Below, piece by piece: positions 20,612 through 31,960 of a DNA stretch of 64,000 nt. Under the pieces are notes generated by a model. It was not told where the DNA came from and did no database searches. It saw nothing but the letters and a program-made list of their open reading frames with translations. This DNA is from Ichthyophis bannanicus. Taxonomy: Eukaryota; Chordata; Amphibia; Gymnophiona; Ichthyophiidae. The position numbers and the translations under genes were made by a program. Numbering within the stretch: position 1 is the stretch's first letter; the number at the start of each line of letters is the position of its first letter. The DNA is taken from the NCBI GenBank assembly GCA_033557465.1, contig CM066036.1, positions 583,627,574 to 583,691,573 on the forward strand, written 5' to 3'.

Positions 20612-22077
20612 AGGCTGCTCGGGACATGAATTTGGAGCATTCCCGAATACCAGTTGTCAAGGCCAGGAACCTCCGCAAAGGTTCCTCGGACAGACCAGCG
20701 GAGAATCCGGCTATCTCTTTAGCCAGGTCTTGGAGATACATGCCCATGTATAGCTGGTAGGTCTGGACACGACAAGCCAGCATAGAGCCCTGGAAACACT
20801 TCTTACCAAGGCCATCCAGGTTACGGGCCTCCCTGCCAGGAGGCACCGAGGAGTGCATCTTTTGGCTCTTAAGCCTATGCATGGCCGATTCCACTACCAT
20901 GGAATGGTGTGGCAGCTGTGCTTTTTGGAAGCCAGGACTCTTGCGGACTCGATAGATGGAATCGACCCGCTTGCTCAATACCGGCGACGAGGCCGTACTC
21001 TCCCACATGCGGAAGAGTAGTCGTTCCAGCATGGGAGGAACCGGTACAGTAAAGTGCTCCCGGGCGGGAGAGTCGTACTGAAGGGCGTCGAGCTCTTCGG
21101 CTCCTCCTCGGGATCTGCAGGGAAGGCCAAAGCCTTGGCCATATCCCTGACGAAGTCCGAGAACCGGGCATCCTCCGGAGGGGACTGTTTCCGAGGTTCG
21201 GACTCAGGTGAGTCCGAGGGGACACACCGAGTCCGAAAGGAATCAGGTGACTCCTCCTCTTCAGACTCCCAGGCCGACTCCGAGGAGGAATCGGTGGGGT
21301 CGGCTCAGGCAGGCGGAGGCGTCGGCGACGACCTCGGTCCCGAACGGGAGGCCGAGGGTGACCTCGACCGAGGATCGACTCGAGTTCGCATGGACTCGAG
21401 GATCGGCTCGGTCTCCGGGGTCGACTTAGACGTCGACGTCCCGGCGGTCGGGGCAGCGGCGCCAGCGAGGCTAGCGATCAGTGCCCGCTGCTGGTCCATG
21501 AAGGCAGATAGTCTGCTCTCCAAGGCCGTCAACCTGAGTCCGACCTCAGGTGACCCAGCAGCCCCCGACTCGGGCCCCGACGGCGTCGGGCCCGACGTCG
21601 GACCTCTCGGAGGCGAGTCCAGAAGGACCACAGGACTTACCCGAGCAGGCAACTCCGACTCCAGGCGAGGTCGCTTCGGGAGGTGCTCCTTCTCCAAAGA
21701 CCCGGGACGGCTGTCGGGGCTATGCGACCTGGCCCTCGCGGAGCCAGGAGCGTCCACCGACGACGCCCTCGCGGGTTTTGTCTTCCGTCGATGGTCTCCG
21801 GAGGGAGAACCCCTGTCGGAGGAGCTTCGGCGATGGTCAGAGCTGGAGCCTCTGGATGCCGAGGCCTCCGACGAGGTCCGGGTACGGCTGGGGTCAGCGA
21901 AGATTCTATCCCGCTGATGCCGCGACTCCTCAACGCTTTGGAGGACATTTTGCCACAGGCTCCACAGATCATTTCTTCATGATCCGGGCCTAGGCAGCGG
22001 AGGCAATTATCGTGTGTGTCAGTGAGTGACATATTTCTGTCACACTGACCACACCGCTTGAAACCACTGGCAGCCAT
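20190..22077 (-). pseudogene. gag-like gene, DIRS copy D (at least two disruptions)
   Basis: Start ATG at 22077 (MAASGFKRC), with CxxC-x12-CxxC-LGPDH-x4-CxxC at the N-terminus. The frame shifts near 21700-21750. The next frame has a LTALESRLSAFMDQQRALI segment with the heptad character of a short coiled coil, and ends at a stop at 21305. The SPPEDARFSDFVRDMAKALAF block follows in another frame. The last 280 codons are open (20190-21032): LSKRVDSIYRVRKSPGFQKAQ, KCFQGSMLACRVQTYQLYMGMYL, and a C-terminus rich in Lys, Gln, Ala and Pro. It is the only broken gene of this copy. Confidence 0.8.
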
Positions 22078-22289
22078 CGGGGGAAAAAGGGCCCCTGCAA
22101 GGTCAAAGGACCGGGCTGCCAGCGAAAAAACCGAAAACGAAACTGACCAAAAATCAGAAAAACCGAAAAATAAGAGAAGGACTCGCAACGGCGTCGCGAG
22201 TCCGGGCAGGAAAACGACCGGCGTCGAACCGAATTGAAAAAAGAGAAAAACTCACGAAAATCAACTTTTTTAGCGGGGACACGACGGGT

Positions 22290-22481
22290 ACATCTGTAGG
22301 GCTCCGCGGAAAAAAGAAGACTGGCTAAGATGGCACCCTTGGGCGGGACGGCGACCGCGCATGCGCGCTGCAATTCCCAAAGGCTTTCTTTGAAAGATGG
22401 GGAAAATTGCTCCGCGAGGGCTCCGTCGGCGCTGACGTCACCCATATGTGAGGACTGACTTCCTGCTTGGTCCTGGAGAAC
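22290..22481 (-). repeat. 5' (right) ITR of DIRS copy D
   Basis: Complementary to about 16760-16935. Shared blocks include GGCACCCTTGGGCGGGA, GCGCATGCGCGCTGCAATTCC, GGGGAAAATTGCTCCGCGAGG and GACGTCACCCATATGTGAGG. The arms look very similar by eye, consistent with a fairly young copy. Confidence 0.85.
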
Positions 22482-22641
22482 TTTTATTAATATAGGACAA
22501 ACAAAGGCACATTTCAAACTTGCAGAATAAATCCCGGGAAAGAGAGGAGGCATTTATAATCTTAACCCTTTCCACATGGATACATTTTCTATGTCACTCA
22601 TGTCAGATCGGCATAAAGTTTAAAAATAAACTGACCAAATA

Positions 22642-22988
22642 GCATGGTTACTCACCTGTAATTGGTGTTCTGCGGGAGCAGCAGAAATCAGTCCTCACTT
22701 ATGGGTGACGTCACCGACGGAGCCCACGTGGGAACACTTTCCAGCTTCCAAAGGAAGTCTTTGGAAGTGCACCACGCATGCGTGCCGGTCTTCCTGCCCA
22801 AAGGAGCCATCTTTACCTCAGTATGATGACACAGCTTAATCAAGCCCAAAAAGAAAGAATTCCACAGAGGTGCAGGAGAGTAGAGAGGACTTATTCCTGC
22901 TGCTCCCAGAGAACACCTGTTACAGGTGAGTAACCACGCTTTCTCTGGGACCAAGCAGGAAGTTGGTCCTCACTTATGGGACTCCCAT
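22642..22988 (-). repeat. left ITR and ICR of DIRS copy E
   Basis: GGTTACTCACCTGTAATTGG at 22646 pairs with CCTGTTACAGGTGAGTAACC at about 22916-22935 (a few mismatches). The ICR then runs ACGCTTTCTCTGGGACCAAGC-AGGAAGTTGGTCCTCACTTATGGG, complementary to 28320-28369. Confidence 0.85.
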
Positions 22989-23189
22989 AGCTACAGGCTA
23001 CCGAAAAAAACCTTTAAAAAGCCCAATGGGACAAGCAGAAACAATGAACTGAGAAAACAGCATGAGCAATCGCTGAAGATTCCGAGAGTCAGCTGACAGC
23101 AGGGACAACAACAGCAGCAAGACTCTACGGTAGCCTGGATGGACAGAAAGGCCTGTGGGAAGGGATTGCTCTAAGTCCCGAAAAGGTGC

Positions 23190-24170
23190 CATGGCCAAAG
23201 TTGAATCACGCCTGGAATCTCCATCCAGACAGTAATGGGCTATAAAAATGTGGACAGAAGACTACATAGCAGCTCTACAGATCTCCACCATGGAGAATGA
23301 ACGAAGGTTGGCTACCAAAGTTGTGTGCCTTGACATGGCATTCTAAGGAGGCCAGCTTGAGCAAAAGCAAAAGAGATGCAGTCTGCCACCTAGATTGAGA
23401 GGATGCATTTTGTCACCATCACGCCCAGTTTGTTGGGGTCAAGGGAGAAGAATAACTGGGGAGAATGCAGTGGGCTTTCGTCCTCTCCAGTTAGAAAGCG
23501 AGCGCTTGCTTACAATCCAAGGTATGCAAACATGCCTTAGCCCTGTTGGCATGAGGCTTGGGAAAAAGGTGGACAGCACCACCGATTGGTTGAGATGAAA
23601 AGTGGAAACTACCTTAGGTAGGAATTTAGGGTGATCCTGAAGGACAACCCTGTTCTCATGAAATCTGGTATAAGGTGGATGCGCCACCAGCCCACTTGCA
23701 GTTCACTAACTCTGTGCACAGAAGTGAGTGCTACCAGGAAAATGACCTTCCAAGTAAGGAATTTGAATGGGCAAGAGCTGAGTGGCTCAAACGGGGGTGA
23801 GAGAAGCCAACCCAATTCGACATTAAGGTCTCATGCCACCAGTGGTGGTTTAATAGGGGGATGGAAAGAAGCAGTTCCTTCATGAAACAACTCACCAACA
23901 GGTGAGCAGAGAGGAGCTTATCAGCCACCGAATGATGGTAAGCACTGAGGTGCACCCTGACCAAGTTGGATTTTAGGCTAGAGTCTGAAAGATATAAAAG
24001 GTATGACAAAACTGAATTGATCAGACAAGAGGAGTCCAGGGCCATGCTCTTACAGCATATGGAGAATCTGCACCACTTGAAAGCATAGGCTCGTCGTGTG
24101 GAATCTTGTGCGAAGCAAGGAGAACATTCTCTATCTCAGCTGGTGGCCAGCAAGTGCTACCTGTTCTGCA
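23190..24170 (-). pseudogene. tyrosine recombinase, DIRS copy E
   Basis: Remnants include VVSTFHLNQSVVLSTFFPSL (about 23590), VIFLVALTSVHRVSELQV (about 23700-23750, where the usual SARR is SVHR) and a decayed SYLLYLSDSSLKSNLVRVHLS segment (about 23940-24010). The frame is broken repeatedly and the arginine box is altered. Inactive. Confidence 0.7.
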
Positions 24171-25930
24171 TCCACACCGTGAGAGCCATGGATTGAAGGT
24201 TGGGATGCAGCAATGTCCCTCTGTCCTGAGAAATCAGATCCAGAGCCGAACTCAACCGGAAAGGTGGTCGCTGAGACAGTTGTAGCAGGAGGAGGAACCA
24301 GCTGTCTGGGCCAATATGGCGCAATGAGAATCATGGAGGTGCCATCCACCCGAACTTTGAAAAGGGTCGGCCACTAGAGGAGTTGGTGGGTATGCATAGA
24401 GAAGACCCTTGCTCCAGATGAGAAGGAAGTCATCAGAAGCCTCCCGATGTTGGCAGGGCACCCGAGAGCAAAACCACGGCAGCTGGGCATTGTGAGGAGT
24501 GGTGAAAAGGTCTATCCACGGTGTGCCCCACAGCTGGAAGATCCGGTTGGCCACCTGGCTGTTGAGAGTCCACTCATGCGGTTGGAGGACTCTGCTGAGG
24601 CAGCTGGCAAGAACACTGAGGTCCCCTGGGAGGTATACTGCTCGGAGGGACATGACTGGGATATGGCAAATTTCCAGAGGTATGCTGCTTCCCAACAGAG
24701 AAGGTGGGACCCTCTGCCGCCCTTCTTGTTCATACAGAACATAGCCACTTGGTTGTCTGGCGCTGGAAAACTCGGAAGTGCATTGGCAATGGCTCGGAGT
24801 TCAAGGAAGATGATCTGGTGGAGGCTCACCCAGGATGTCCAAAATCCTGGTGAGTTCCCCAGCCCAACTGGGAGGAATCCATCATTGGGATGTGCTGGTG
24901 TGGTGGGACCTGGAACAGAAGGCCTGCCAGGAGGTTTGTGGATTGCTGCCACCAGGATAGAACCTCTTGAGTGGAGAGGTGATGTGGACTGTGTCTCTGA
25001 GTCAGCCTGTCACCTAGCGCCACTGAGTAGAAAGTGTCCACTGCACCTGGCGCATGTGAAGGCATGCCATCTGGGTGACATGGACTATGAAAGCCATGTG
25101 GCCGAGGAGGCGTAGCATATGACAAGCAGTGATGAGAGGAGCAACTTGGAATGTTTTTGTCAGGAACAGCAAGTGTTGAGCCCTGTCCCTCGGAAGGTAT
25201 ACACGTGATAGGGTGGTATCTAGGAGAACCCCAATGAACTCTAGCTTTTGAGTGGATTCTAGGTGCAATTTGGGTAATTGATGAGAAACCCCAAGTTTTC
25301 CTGAACCTGAATGATTAAGCTGGTCGAACTCTAGACGTCTTTTGGGGTTACGCTCCTGATCAGCCAGTCATCCAGATAAGGAAAGACAAATATTCCCCTA
25401 GTTTGAAGAAAAGCAGCCACCATTGCTAGACACTTTGGAAGACTGTGGGAGTGGAGGCAAGGCCGAGCACCCTATATTGGTAGTCGAGGTATTGCCAATG
25501 ATGAGAGTAAATTAAAATGTATGAGTAGGCATCTTTCAGATCCAAGGAACATAGCCAATCCTCCTGCTGGAGATAGGGTAAGAGGGTACCCAGTGACACC
25601 ATTTTGAATTTTTCACTCATGAGATACCAATTGAGGTTCCGGGGGTTCAGGAAGGGATGAAAACCCCCTGTCTTTTTTGGGACCAGAAAGTACCGGGAGT
25701 AGAACCCCTGCTCCGTCTGAGATGGTGGGACCAACTCCACCGCTTGGTCTGACAAGAGGTTTTGGATCTCGAGCTGGAGGAGAGGGCAACGGTGAGAGTT
25801 GAGGTGATACTTCCCCAGGCAGAAAGTGGGAGGAAGCTGATCGAAGTGGAGGTATTAGTCCGAGAGGGCTATCTTGACAGCCCAGGAGTCCGATGTGATG
25901 GTGGGCCATCGGTGGGTAAAGTGGATCAGC
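24131..25930 (-). pseudogene. RT / RNase H gene, DIRS copy E
   Basis: RT pieces include TEQGFYSRYFLVPKKTGGF and LDLKDAYSYILIYSHHWQYL (25430-25755) and a YLDDWLI active site near 25360-25380 in a separate frame. RNase H pieces include DNQVAMFCMNKKGG (about 24735) and ASCLSRVLQPHEW (about 24580), with LLYAYPP further on. The gene is split into at least five frames. Confidence 0.75.
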
Positions 25931-26189
25931 CGTTCTCCCACTTGCGAAGGAACGGCGTCCGGAAGACGAGCCATGTCCTTGAAGAAAAAGTCAAAATCCC
26001 CCACCAGGTTGCAGTTGTGGGGCTGGTTGGGGTTTCTGTTACTTGGAGTGGTGCTATTGGGGCTGGCCTTGACCCTTTTGTTGTGGAGCCTGCTGAGGGA
26101 ACTGATATATGGTACAGGGTATTTGTACCATAGAATTTTTTCTTCTTTTGAAAGAAAGGCCTCTTCCCAGCAGATTTCCTTTTAGAGGA

Positions 26190-27953
26190 ATCAGAATTCT
26201 TCCGAGAGGCGATTTATGGTGAGCTGGTCTTGCTCCAGCTCACTAGTCATCTTCCTCATAGGTGCTCCAAAAAGGTTTTCACCCTTACAGGGAATGTCTG
26301 CCAACTTATCCTTGACTCACTGTTCTAGATCTGACGCCTGAAGCCCTGATGCTCACTGCGGAGACTCGAGCCATGGACTCAAAGCCATCGTAGGCAGCTC
26401 TAGTGACATGCTTCAAGCACTCTTTGATCTTAGAGACAAGAGAGCGATACTTTTGCCATTGTTCCTCCGACAGCTCCGAGAAGAACCCAGTGAAGTATCC
26501 AGCCAGATCCCGCAAGAACATGCCCTTTAAAGTTGGTACTTCTGAATCTGTGCAACCAACATGGAGCCCTCATAGCATTTGTGGCTGAAGGCATCCATAA
26601 TATGGGCCTCCTGGCTTGAAGGCACTGAGAAATGATTCTTCTAATTCTTGATATGGCGTGTAGCTGACTGGACCACCATAGAATTATGTGGAGGCTGTGG
26701 TTTTTCAAAACCGGGACTCTTGCTAACCCGATACTTCGAGTCCAGGCACTGGCTTACGATGGGCACCGAGGGCTCCCAGATGCAGAAGAGGAGCCTTTTC
26801 AGGATGCGGTGCACCGGCACCATTATGGCTTCTTTCGGAGGCGAAGGGTACTGGAGGATTTCCAGTTCCTCCACTCGAGGCTCCTCTTTGGCCTCAATAG
26901 TAAAGGGGAAAGCTTCCCCCATGTCCCTTACAAAGTCCAGGAAGGACAAGTCGTCCGGAGGGGACTTCCGACGGTTGTGAGGGATCTGAAGAAATGTTCT
27001 GATGTCACATGGTCTTGGGCGATTCCTCCTCCGTTTCCCAATCATTGGACTCCAAATCTGATAAGAACCCGAAGTAGCGGCGTGATTCCTTGGTGCCACT
27101 GCAGTCCAGTGGAGTGGACAGAGTCCAAGGGTGTCGATGATCCAACCCGAGGCACTCGGGGGGGGGGGGGCAAAAGCTGGTGTGCTAAGAGATCTCAAGC
27201 GCCTCTCAGAGCACTGTCCATCCGAGGAAGGGCATATGCTGTGAGGAGGGGCTGCATCTCCTCTGGCGAGGCCGCTTGCATGGATGGTGCCGTTGCTGGG
27301 ACCGGCGAACCCTTAGCATCGGATCTTTGAATGCCTGTTGGGCAAAGAACACCGAGAGGCTTCACTCAGGCATCTGCATGCACTGAGCTAGGAGCCAATG
27401 GTGTCGGAGCCAGTTCCTTCAGTGGAGACTCCACAATCATGACCATTTCAGGAGTCACCCACTGGCCCTCCTGGGCCTCAGGAGGCCTCCTGCCGGGGTA
27501 GCTTGTGAGGCTGCCCCTGGCCCTCGCCTTTTGAGTCACGTCGAGCGCTCCGATGCCAATACGAGTGGGCCTTCGCCTGGGGCTTGGCATTACCCTTCGA
27601 TGCTGATTGGGTGCGAGGCTGGTCCTTCTGGAGGCCCTCCTTACCAAATGAGTGCTGCCAGTCCGATGCTCTGTGACCCCTCTGCTTCAAATGAGCACAG
27701 TCCCCACACGAAGCTGAGACCTTCGAGGGCGTTAATACCAGAGCCAATGTTGAGGACTCCAAGGAGCTGAATAGTGATTCTCATTGCTTTTTCGGGTTCC
27801 GAAGCCTTTGCACATCATCTGAAGACAGAAAGCGCAGGATGAGGGCTGGTGGTAAGATCCATGGCTCTGCAAATACCAGTTGTGGGGGTCAGTCACTGAT
27901 ACTATCCAACCACACTGGGTGCATATTTTAAATCCACTGGCTGGCTTTGACAT
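26190..27953 (-). pseudogene. gag-like gene, DIRS copy E
   Basis: Likely start ATG at 27953 (MSKPASGFKIC). The zinc-knuckle-like region is degraded: the first CxxC is kept and the second has become YLQS. Further in are SPPDDLSFLDFVRDMGEAF (about 26930) and SQCLDSKYRVSKSPGFEKPQ (about 26710-26760), and a decayed FLRDLAGYFTGFFSELSEEQW (26460-26521). Frames change repeatedly. Confidence 0.7.
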
Positions 27954-28189
27954 GTTGGGGAAGACTGCTTCCGCTAAGTCAAATGACTCCAATATCTGGG
28001 CTGACCAAGGGGCATGACAGAAAATATGCCTGCACCTCAAAAAAGAAAAAGAAACCCGAAGAAAACGTGGTGCTGGGGTACTGATGTTCCCAGGAATGGA
28101 TAGGAAGACTGTAATGAAGGCACATGACTGAAAAACAGAACAAAAGATTAAAAAAATCGAAAGGTATTAATTCTTTCCGGGGTGTCAGA

Positions 28190-28369
28190 CTACGTCCACG
28201 AAAAAAAGAAGATTGAGGTAAAGATGGCTCCTTCGGGCAGGAAGACCGGCACACATGCATGGTGCACATCCAAAGGCTTCCTTTGGAAGCTGGGAAGTGT
28301 TCCTGCATGGGCTCCATCGGTGACATCACCCATAAGTGAGGACTGACTTCCTGCTTGGTCCCAGAGAAT
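28190..28369 (-). repeat. 5' (right) ITR of DIRS copy E
   Basis: Complementary to about 22665-22830: AAGATGGCTCCTTCGGGCAGG, CATGCATGGTGCACATCC and CTTTGGAAGCTGGGAAGTGTT pair with the left arm; the tip is TAAGTGAGGACTGACTTCC. Confidence 0.8.
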
Positions 28370-29218
28370 ACAACCAATACAACCTACACATTCTACTGTA
28401 AGAGACATGTTCTATTACAAGCCATAAACTAGTATGTTAATCATATGTCCCGCGGGTTGGTACTGCCGAGTGGAAAGGGTTAACAAGCACTTCGAACAAT
28501 AGGGCACCCAGGAATTGCAATGGCCATGAAGTACTAGGATCTAACGCACAAGTAGACTTCTTAACAGCCGATATTCTATTTTCAATGTCACATGAAGCAA
28601 TAAGAGAAAATTCTGAAAGGCCACATACATCAGCAGAGGAAACAGAATCTATACTAGAAACTATACTACTCGCTGAGCCTTGTCTACAAAAAGAACAGCT
28701 ACATAGATTCACAAATCAACTAATGACAATTCAGTGGAGCCTGTAATGGACTATAAAAATGTCTTTGTCTTCTCAAGAGCCTTTCCATATGCCTTAGAAA
28801 TTCAAATAAAGCCTTAGAATTTTCAAAGCCAACCTTCTGACATAAATGTTCTACCCACACATTGATCTCTTTGCAAGAATATGGTGGCAGGTGACATTAT
28901 ATACAGGCCTCACTGCTGGGACAGCCACTGCCAAAGCATCTCCTATAGAGGAATCTTAGTACTGTACTAGTTCCTCTACATTAGAGGATATAAAACTATC
29001 TAAATGTCGCAGTTAGTAGGGTCTAAAACAACCGGATCATGTTGAAAGTTGCCATCATGCAATGAACTAGAAACTATACTTCCAAATCCCAATGTGGAAA
29101 AAATATCATATAATGATTAATACATGGGAATGGAAGAATATTTAACCTCTTAACAATAAATCAAGAACAGGGCCAACAACATGTGTTTCTACACAAATCT
29201 GCTTCAAGCCAAGGGCAG
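28370..29218. other. spacer with a small unrecognised open stretch
   Basis: On the plus strand the frame ending at the TAA at 28743-28745 is open back to about 28470, reading through NGHEVLGSNAQVDF, LTADILFSMSHEAIREN and CLQKEQLHRFTNQLM. It has no clear start and I recognise no domain. It could be an exon-like or retroelement remnant, or chance. The remainder (28746-29218) is AT-rich with nothing I can identify. Confidence 0.3.
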
Positions 29219-30260
29219 TGTGGTAAGGAAGCCTATCCTGGGTTAGGGGAAAGGGAAAAAGGCAAAGAGTTCACCCTAGTAAAAGGGCCCTTTTGCAAGG
29301 TCAGGGTAACAAAACCACAACCTCACCTAGGAACCAGAAAACCCCCAGCTGGAACAGGTTGCATGTTTCCCCTAGTGAAATAAGGGAGAGTGTATACAGA
29401 CCTAAGGTCCAAGACCCTTACGTCAGTAAGCTCCCTGATTACTCAGGTGCCAGAAGGCAGAGTGATCTCTGTCACCTGGGAAGAGAGGAGGTGGGGCTAG
29501 AACCCTGGAGATATAAGCCTATGCTAGATTATAGTAAAGGAGAAAGAGAGAGGGTGGAAGGAACGCCAGAAGCAAGGGCAGAAGCAAAGGCAAGAAGAGG
29601 AGAAAGAGAGAGAGAAGCTGATACAAGCCGAGGCACAGGTACGAGTCTAAGAAGCCTGATTAATACTGAGCAGAGCAGGAGAAGCCTGACTAATGCTGGG
29701 CAGTCCAGAGGAGCAGGAGACACTCTCAGCTCTAACGAGAGGTTGTCAGCCGAGCCCGGTGAGCCAGAAGGAGAGTCAGAGTCTATGCAACTAGGAGAGG
29801 CTGATGCTGAGCTGAATGAGGAAGACACCCTCATGGATTGCTCCTTGTGCCAAGCCTTAGCCACAGAAAGGTTGAAGGAAAGCCAGCCCTGAGAGAAAGC
29901 CCTCTAGAGAAAGGTAACCATAAGAAGCAGGTAGATGGATTGTAAATTCCCACGTGGTAAAGAGGGGAAGTTTTACTAAGACGTAAGAACAAGCTGGAGT
30001 TGTGAATTGTGCTTGTTAACCACCTGCTACCTGTGAAGTGAGACGACAAGAAGCCAAATTAACTGAGAGGAAAAAGCTTTCTTTTTACTCTTGAATTTTC
30101 CTGAGAAACCTGAATAGAACTTTGCTTGCATGTTGAAAGTTTGTTCCTGTTTGGAGTTTTTGTTTTTGCTTGTAAATTGGAAAACAGCCTGGAAAGGTTT
30201 GAGACTGGAAAAGAAGGCAAACTGCCACAGAGGAAAGCCTGTTTTGTGTTATGTGCTTTG
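29219..30260 (+). mobile_element. MDCS-family element 1 (LTR-like, unrecognised family)
   Basis: The 5' end TGTGGTAAGGAAGCCTATC matches the start of the well-bounded member at 48040 (TGTGATAAGGAAGCTTATC). A TATA-like GATATAAGCC lies at about 29509. An ORF follows, then an AT-rich 3' part with T-rich runs. The 3' boundary is unclear, because a second member begins between about 30260 and 30360 and may be nested in this one. The layout (promoter, ORF, later a poly(A) signal) suggests a solo LTR or a short non-autonomous retroelement. Confidence 0.45.
29293..29892 (+). CDS. MDCS-family protein 1, function unknown
   Basis: An open frame of 199 codons; if transcription starts after the TATA-like box at 29509, translation would more likely begin at the in-frame ATG at 29521 (MLDYSKGERERV, 124 codons). 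The N-terminal half is charged and basic, with GEREREAD-type runs. The C-terminal part is acidic (GEPEGESESMQLGEADAEL) and leads to LMDCSLCQALA near the end. The same basic-then-acidic layout and MDCS ending occur at 30424-31203 and 48091-48972. No zinc finger, RT or protease is visible. I infer that this is a real family because three divergent copies keep the same ending; no function can be assigned. Confidence 0.5.
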   Translation: MQGQGNKTTTSPRNQKTPSWNRLHVSPSEIRESVYRPKVQDPYVSKLPDYSGARRQSDLCHLGREEVGLEPWRYKPMLDYSKGERERVEGTPEARAEAKARRGEREREADTSRGTGTSLRSLINTEQSRRSLTNAGQSRGAGDTLSSNERLSAEPGEPEGESESMQLGEADAELNEEDTLMDCSLCQALATERLKESQP

Positions 30261-31531
30261 ACCAGTGTGATAGAGCTGAAGCTAGTGAAGCTATGAACTT
30301 AGGAAAAAACGCTGTTTTTCATAAAGCAACTGACTTGCAGAGGGTGCAATTACCTAGCAGTACAGCTAGAGGGAGCAGGCTGAGCTGACACACCCAGGTA
30401 CTGATGAAGCAGAAGCTAATCAGGTGCACCTGAGGAGAGGGTCAGAAAACTCAAGGGAAAAAGGGCTTTATAAGCAGGGCTCTGCAGGAAGGAAGCAGAG
30501 AGAGCCACGGCAAGAGAGAGAGCCACGGCTAGAGGGAGAGCCATGGCAGCAGAGAGAGCTCCGGTTAGAGAGAGAGCCATGCCTAGAGAAAGGCCTACGC
30601 ATAGAGAGAAGCTCTGAGAAAGGATCTGGAACAGAACCCAAGGATACTGGGAAGAAAGGACCTGATAGAGGAACCTCCTATACTGCAAGGCAGAGGAGCT
30701 TTGAATCCTTACGTGGCAGAGCTACGCTCCAGGGAGGATTAGCCCAGCCCAGAGAACTCCAAGAAACAGTCTTCAGAGGAGACGGTATCAGAAGGAGAGT
30801 GCCTGGTTGAGAGAATACCAGTGGCACAGACTTCAAGGAGCCAAGGTACAGTGATACTTTATTTCTCACAAAGAAGCCAGGTCCTAGAAAGACTTATAAC
30901 TCAGATAGCAATACTGAGAGGAAAGAAAGCTGGCAGAAGTTTTGGAAACCACTACAAAGAAGCATAGGAACAAGACATACCACTTGTTTGCAAAACCCAG
31001 AACTGCCAGGCTGGAAACTAGGGAAGAGAACTTCTGAACTGCAAACTATTTCAGCCAGGGAAAGCTCAGGTGTAGAAGAAAGCATGGCTGAGCTGGAACC
31101 CATGCAGATTGAGCTTGGGGAACCAGAGCCATTGATGCATGAAGAACAAATGGACTGTTCGATGTGTATTGCGGAAAGCCTAGAGTCTCTCCCAGAGCTG
31201 TAATTACCAGAACATGCTTTAACAATATCTTTTGTCTCTGTTGAGCTAAGGAAGAGCTTGTTTATTTGTTTACTACAGTGTTGAAAACCCTGTGTATTTT
31301 TACAAGGAACTGTGAAGCTCTCATAACAGTTTTCTTGCTCTGTAATTACTTTGGCATAAACCTGAAAATAAGGTAAATTCTACTTTTTGGTTTCTTAGTG
31401 AACCTTAGTGCTAAAGGGGAATAAAAACCTTTTGTTTGACCCTACACAAGGCGTACACAACTCATTTCTTTAAGAAGAAGGACTACAAGGACCATGATCC
31501 CTCTGGTCCAAAAAGGTTTCCTACTTCTACA
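30260..31531 (+). mobile_element. MDCS-family element 2
   Basis: A TATA-like CTTTATAAGCAG lies at about 30469, an ORF spans 30424-31203, and a poly(A)-like GGAATAAAAACC lies at about 31419. The 3' part (CACAACTCATTTC... ACTACAAGGACCATGATCCC) aligns loosely with the 3' part of element 3 (49440-49500). The 5' boundary (about 30260-30360) and the 3' boundary (about 31531) are estimates. Confidence 0.4.
30424..31203 (+). pseudogene. MDCS-family protein 2 (one in-frame stop)
   Basis: The frame is open from 30424 to 31203 except for a single TGA at 30808-30810, giving about 260 codons in total. The N-terminal half is highly charged, with repeated REREPRLEGEP-like units (about 30505-30600). The C-terminal half is acidic: ESMAELEPMQIELGEPEPL leads to EQMDCSMCIAES, and the frame ends 14 codons after MDCS begins. 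The layout matches proteins 1 and 3. The stop means this copy is probably inactive unless read through. Confidence 0.45.
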
Positions 31532-31960
31532 AAATAATTAAAAATGTCCACCTTGTCCCTTCAACAAGCTACCAGCAGGGGGCGTAGTGACACCAGCAAG
31601 GCTAAAGGAAGCTGGTAGCCTTGCTGTTCAAAGGTTATGTTTTTCTGAGCTGAAGAATACTTTAAGCTGCCATTTTGGTTTGGGGGTTTTGTTTTGCTTA
31701 TAACCTGTTGTACTTTGAAGAAGCCTGGAGAAGTATGCCTGAATGTGGTATTTATGAACCTTATTTGTGCTCAATAAATTTCTGTCATTGCCTTACCCCA
31801 AGGAGCCCAACTACAGCTTTCTACCTGAAGCCCATATATAGCGCAATTAAACTACACTTCCCAGAAAACATTGCGGGGAATTAGTCAGTTAAGGCTGAAA
31901 GGGGAAAGTTCCTTATACAACCACGCCCTCTAAGCTAGAGGCGAGTGGTGAGGGCATGAC
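31532..31960 (+). repeat. possible further MDCS-like 3' segment
   Basis: GTTTGGGGGTTTTGTTTTGC (about 31678) resembles GTTTGGAGTTTTTGTTTTTGC at about 30152 in element 1. It is followed by a CTCAATAAATTTC poly(A)-like signal at about 31770 and an AACTACAG...ACTACACTTCCCAG tail. This could be the displaced 3' end of element 1 with element 2 inserted, or another partial copy. A small inverted repeat (GCTACCAGC ... GCTGGTAGC, 31567-31620) precedes it. Confidence 0.3.

Larger units (their letters stand above)
16738..22481 (-). mobile_element. DIRS retrotransposon copy D, full length, best preserved of its family
   Basis: A complete 5.7-kb element with left ITR (16738), ICR, YR ORF, RT/RNase H ORF, gag and right ITR (22481). 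The RT and YR frames are open with catalytic residues present; gag is interrupted. The ORFs overlap: gag end with RT start (20190-20611), and RT with YR (18278-20114). It is a plausible recent relative of a master copy, but needs gag in trans. Confidence 0.92.
22642..28369 (-). mobile_element. DIRS retrotransposon copy E, full length but decayed
   Basis: A 5.7-kb element with both ITRs, the ICR and all three coding regions in the usual order, but every gene is split into short frames. The left ITR begins GGTTACTCACCTGTAATTGG and the right end is CTGACTTCCTGCTTGGTCCC-AGAGAAT. Confidence 0.88.

Noticed and set aside
16738..22481. Endogenous retrovirus
   Set aside because: No protease, DDE integrase, envelope or direct LTRs. 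A tyrosine recombinase, inverted terminal repeats and an ICR identify DIRS.
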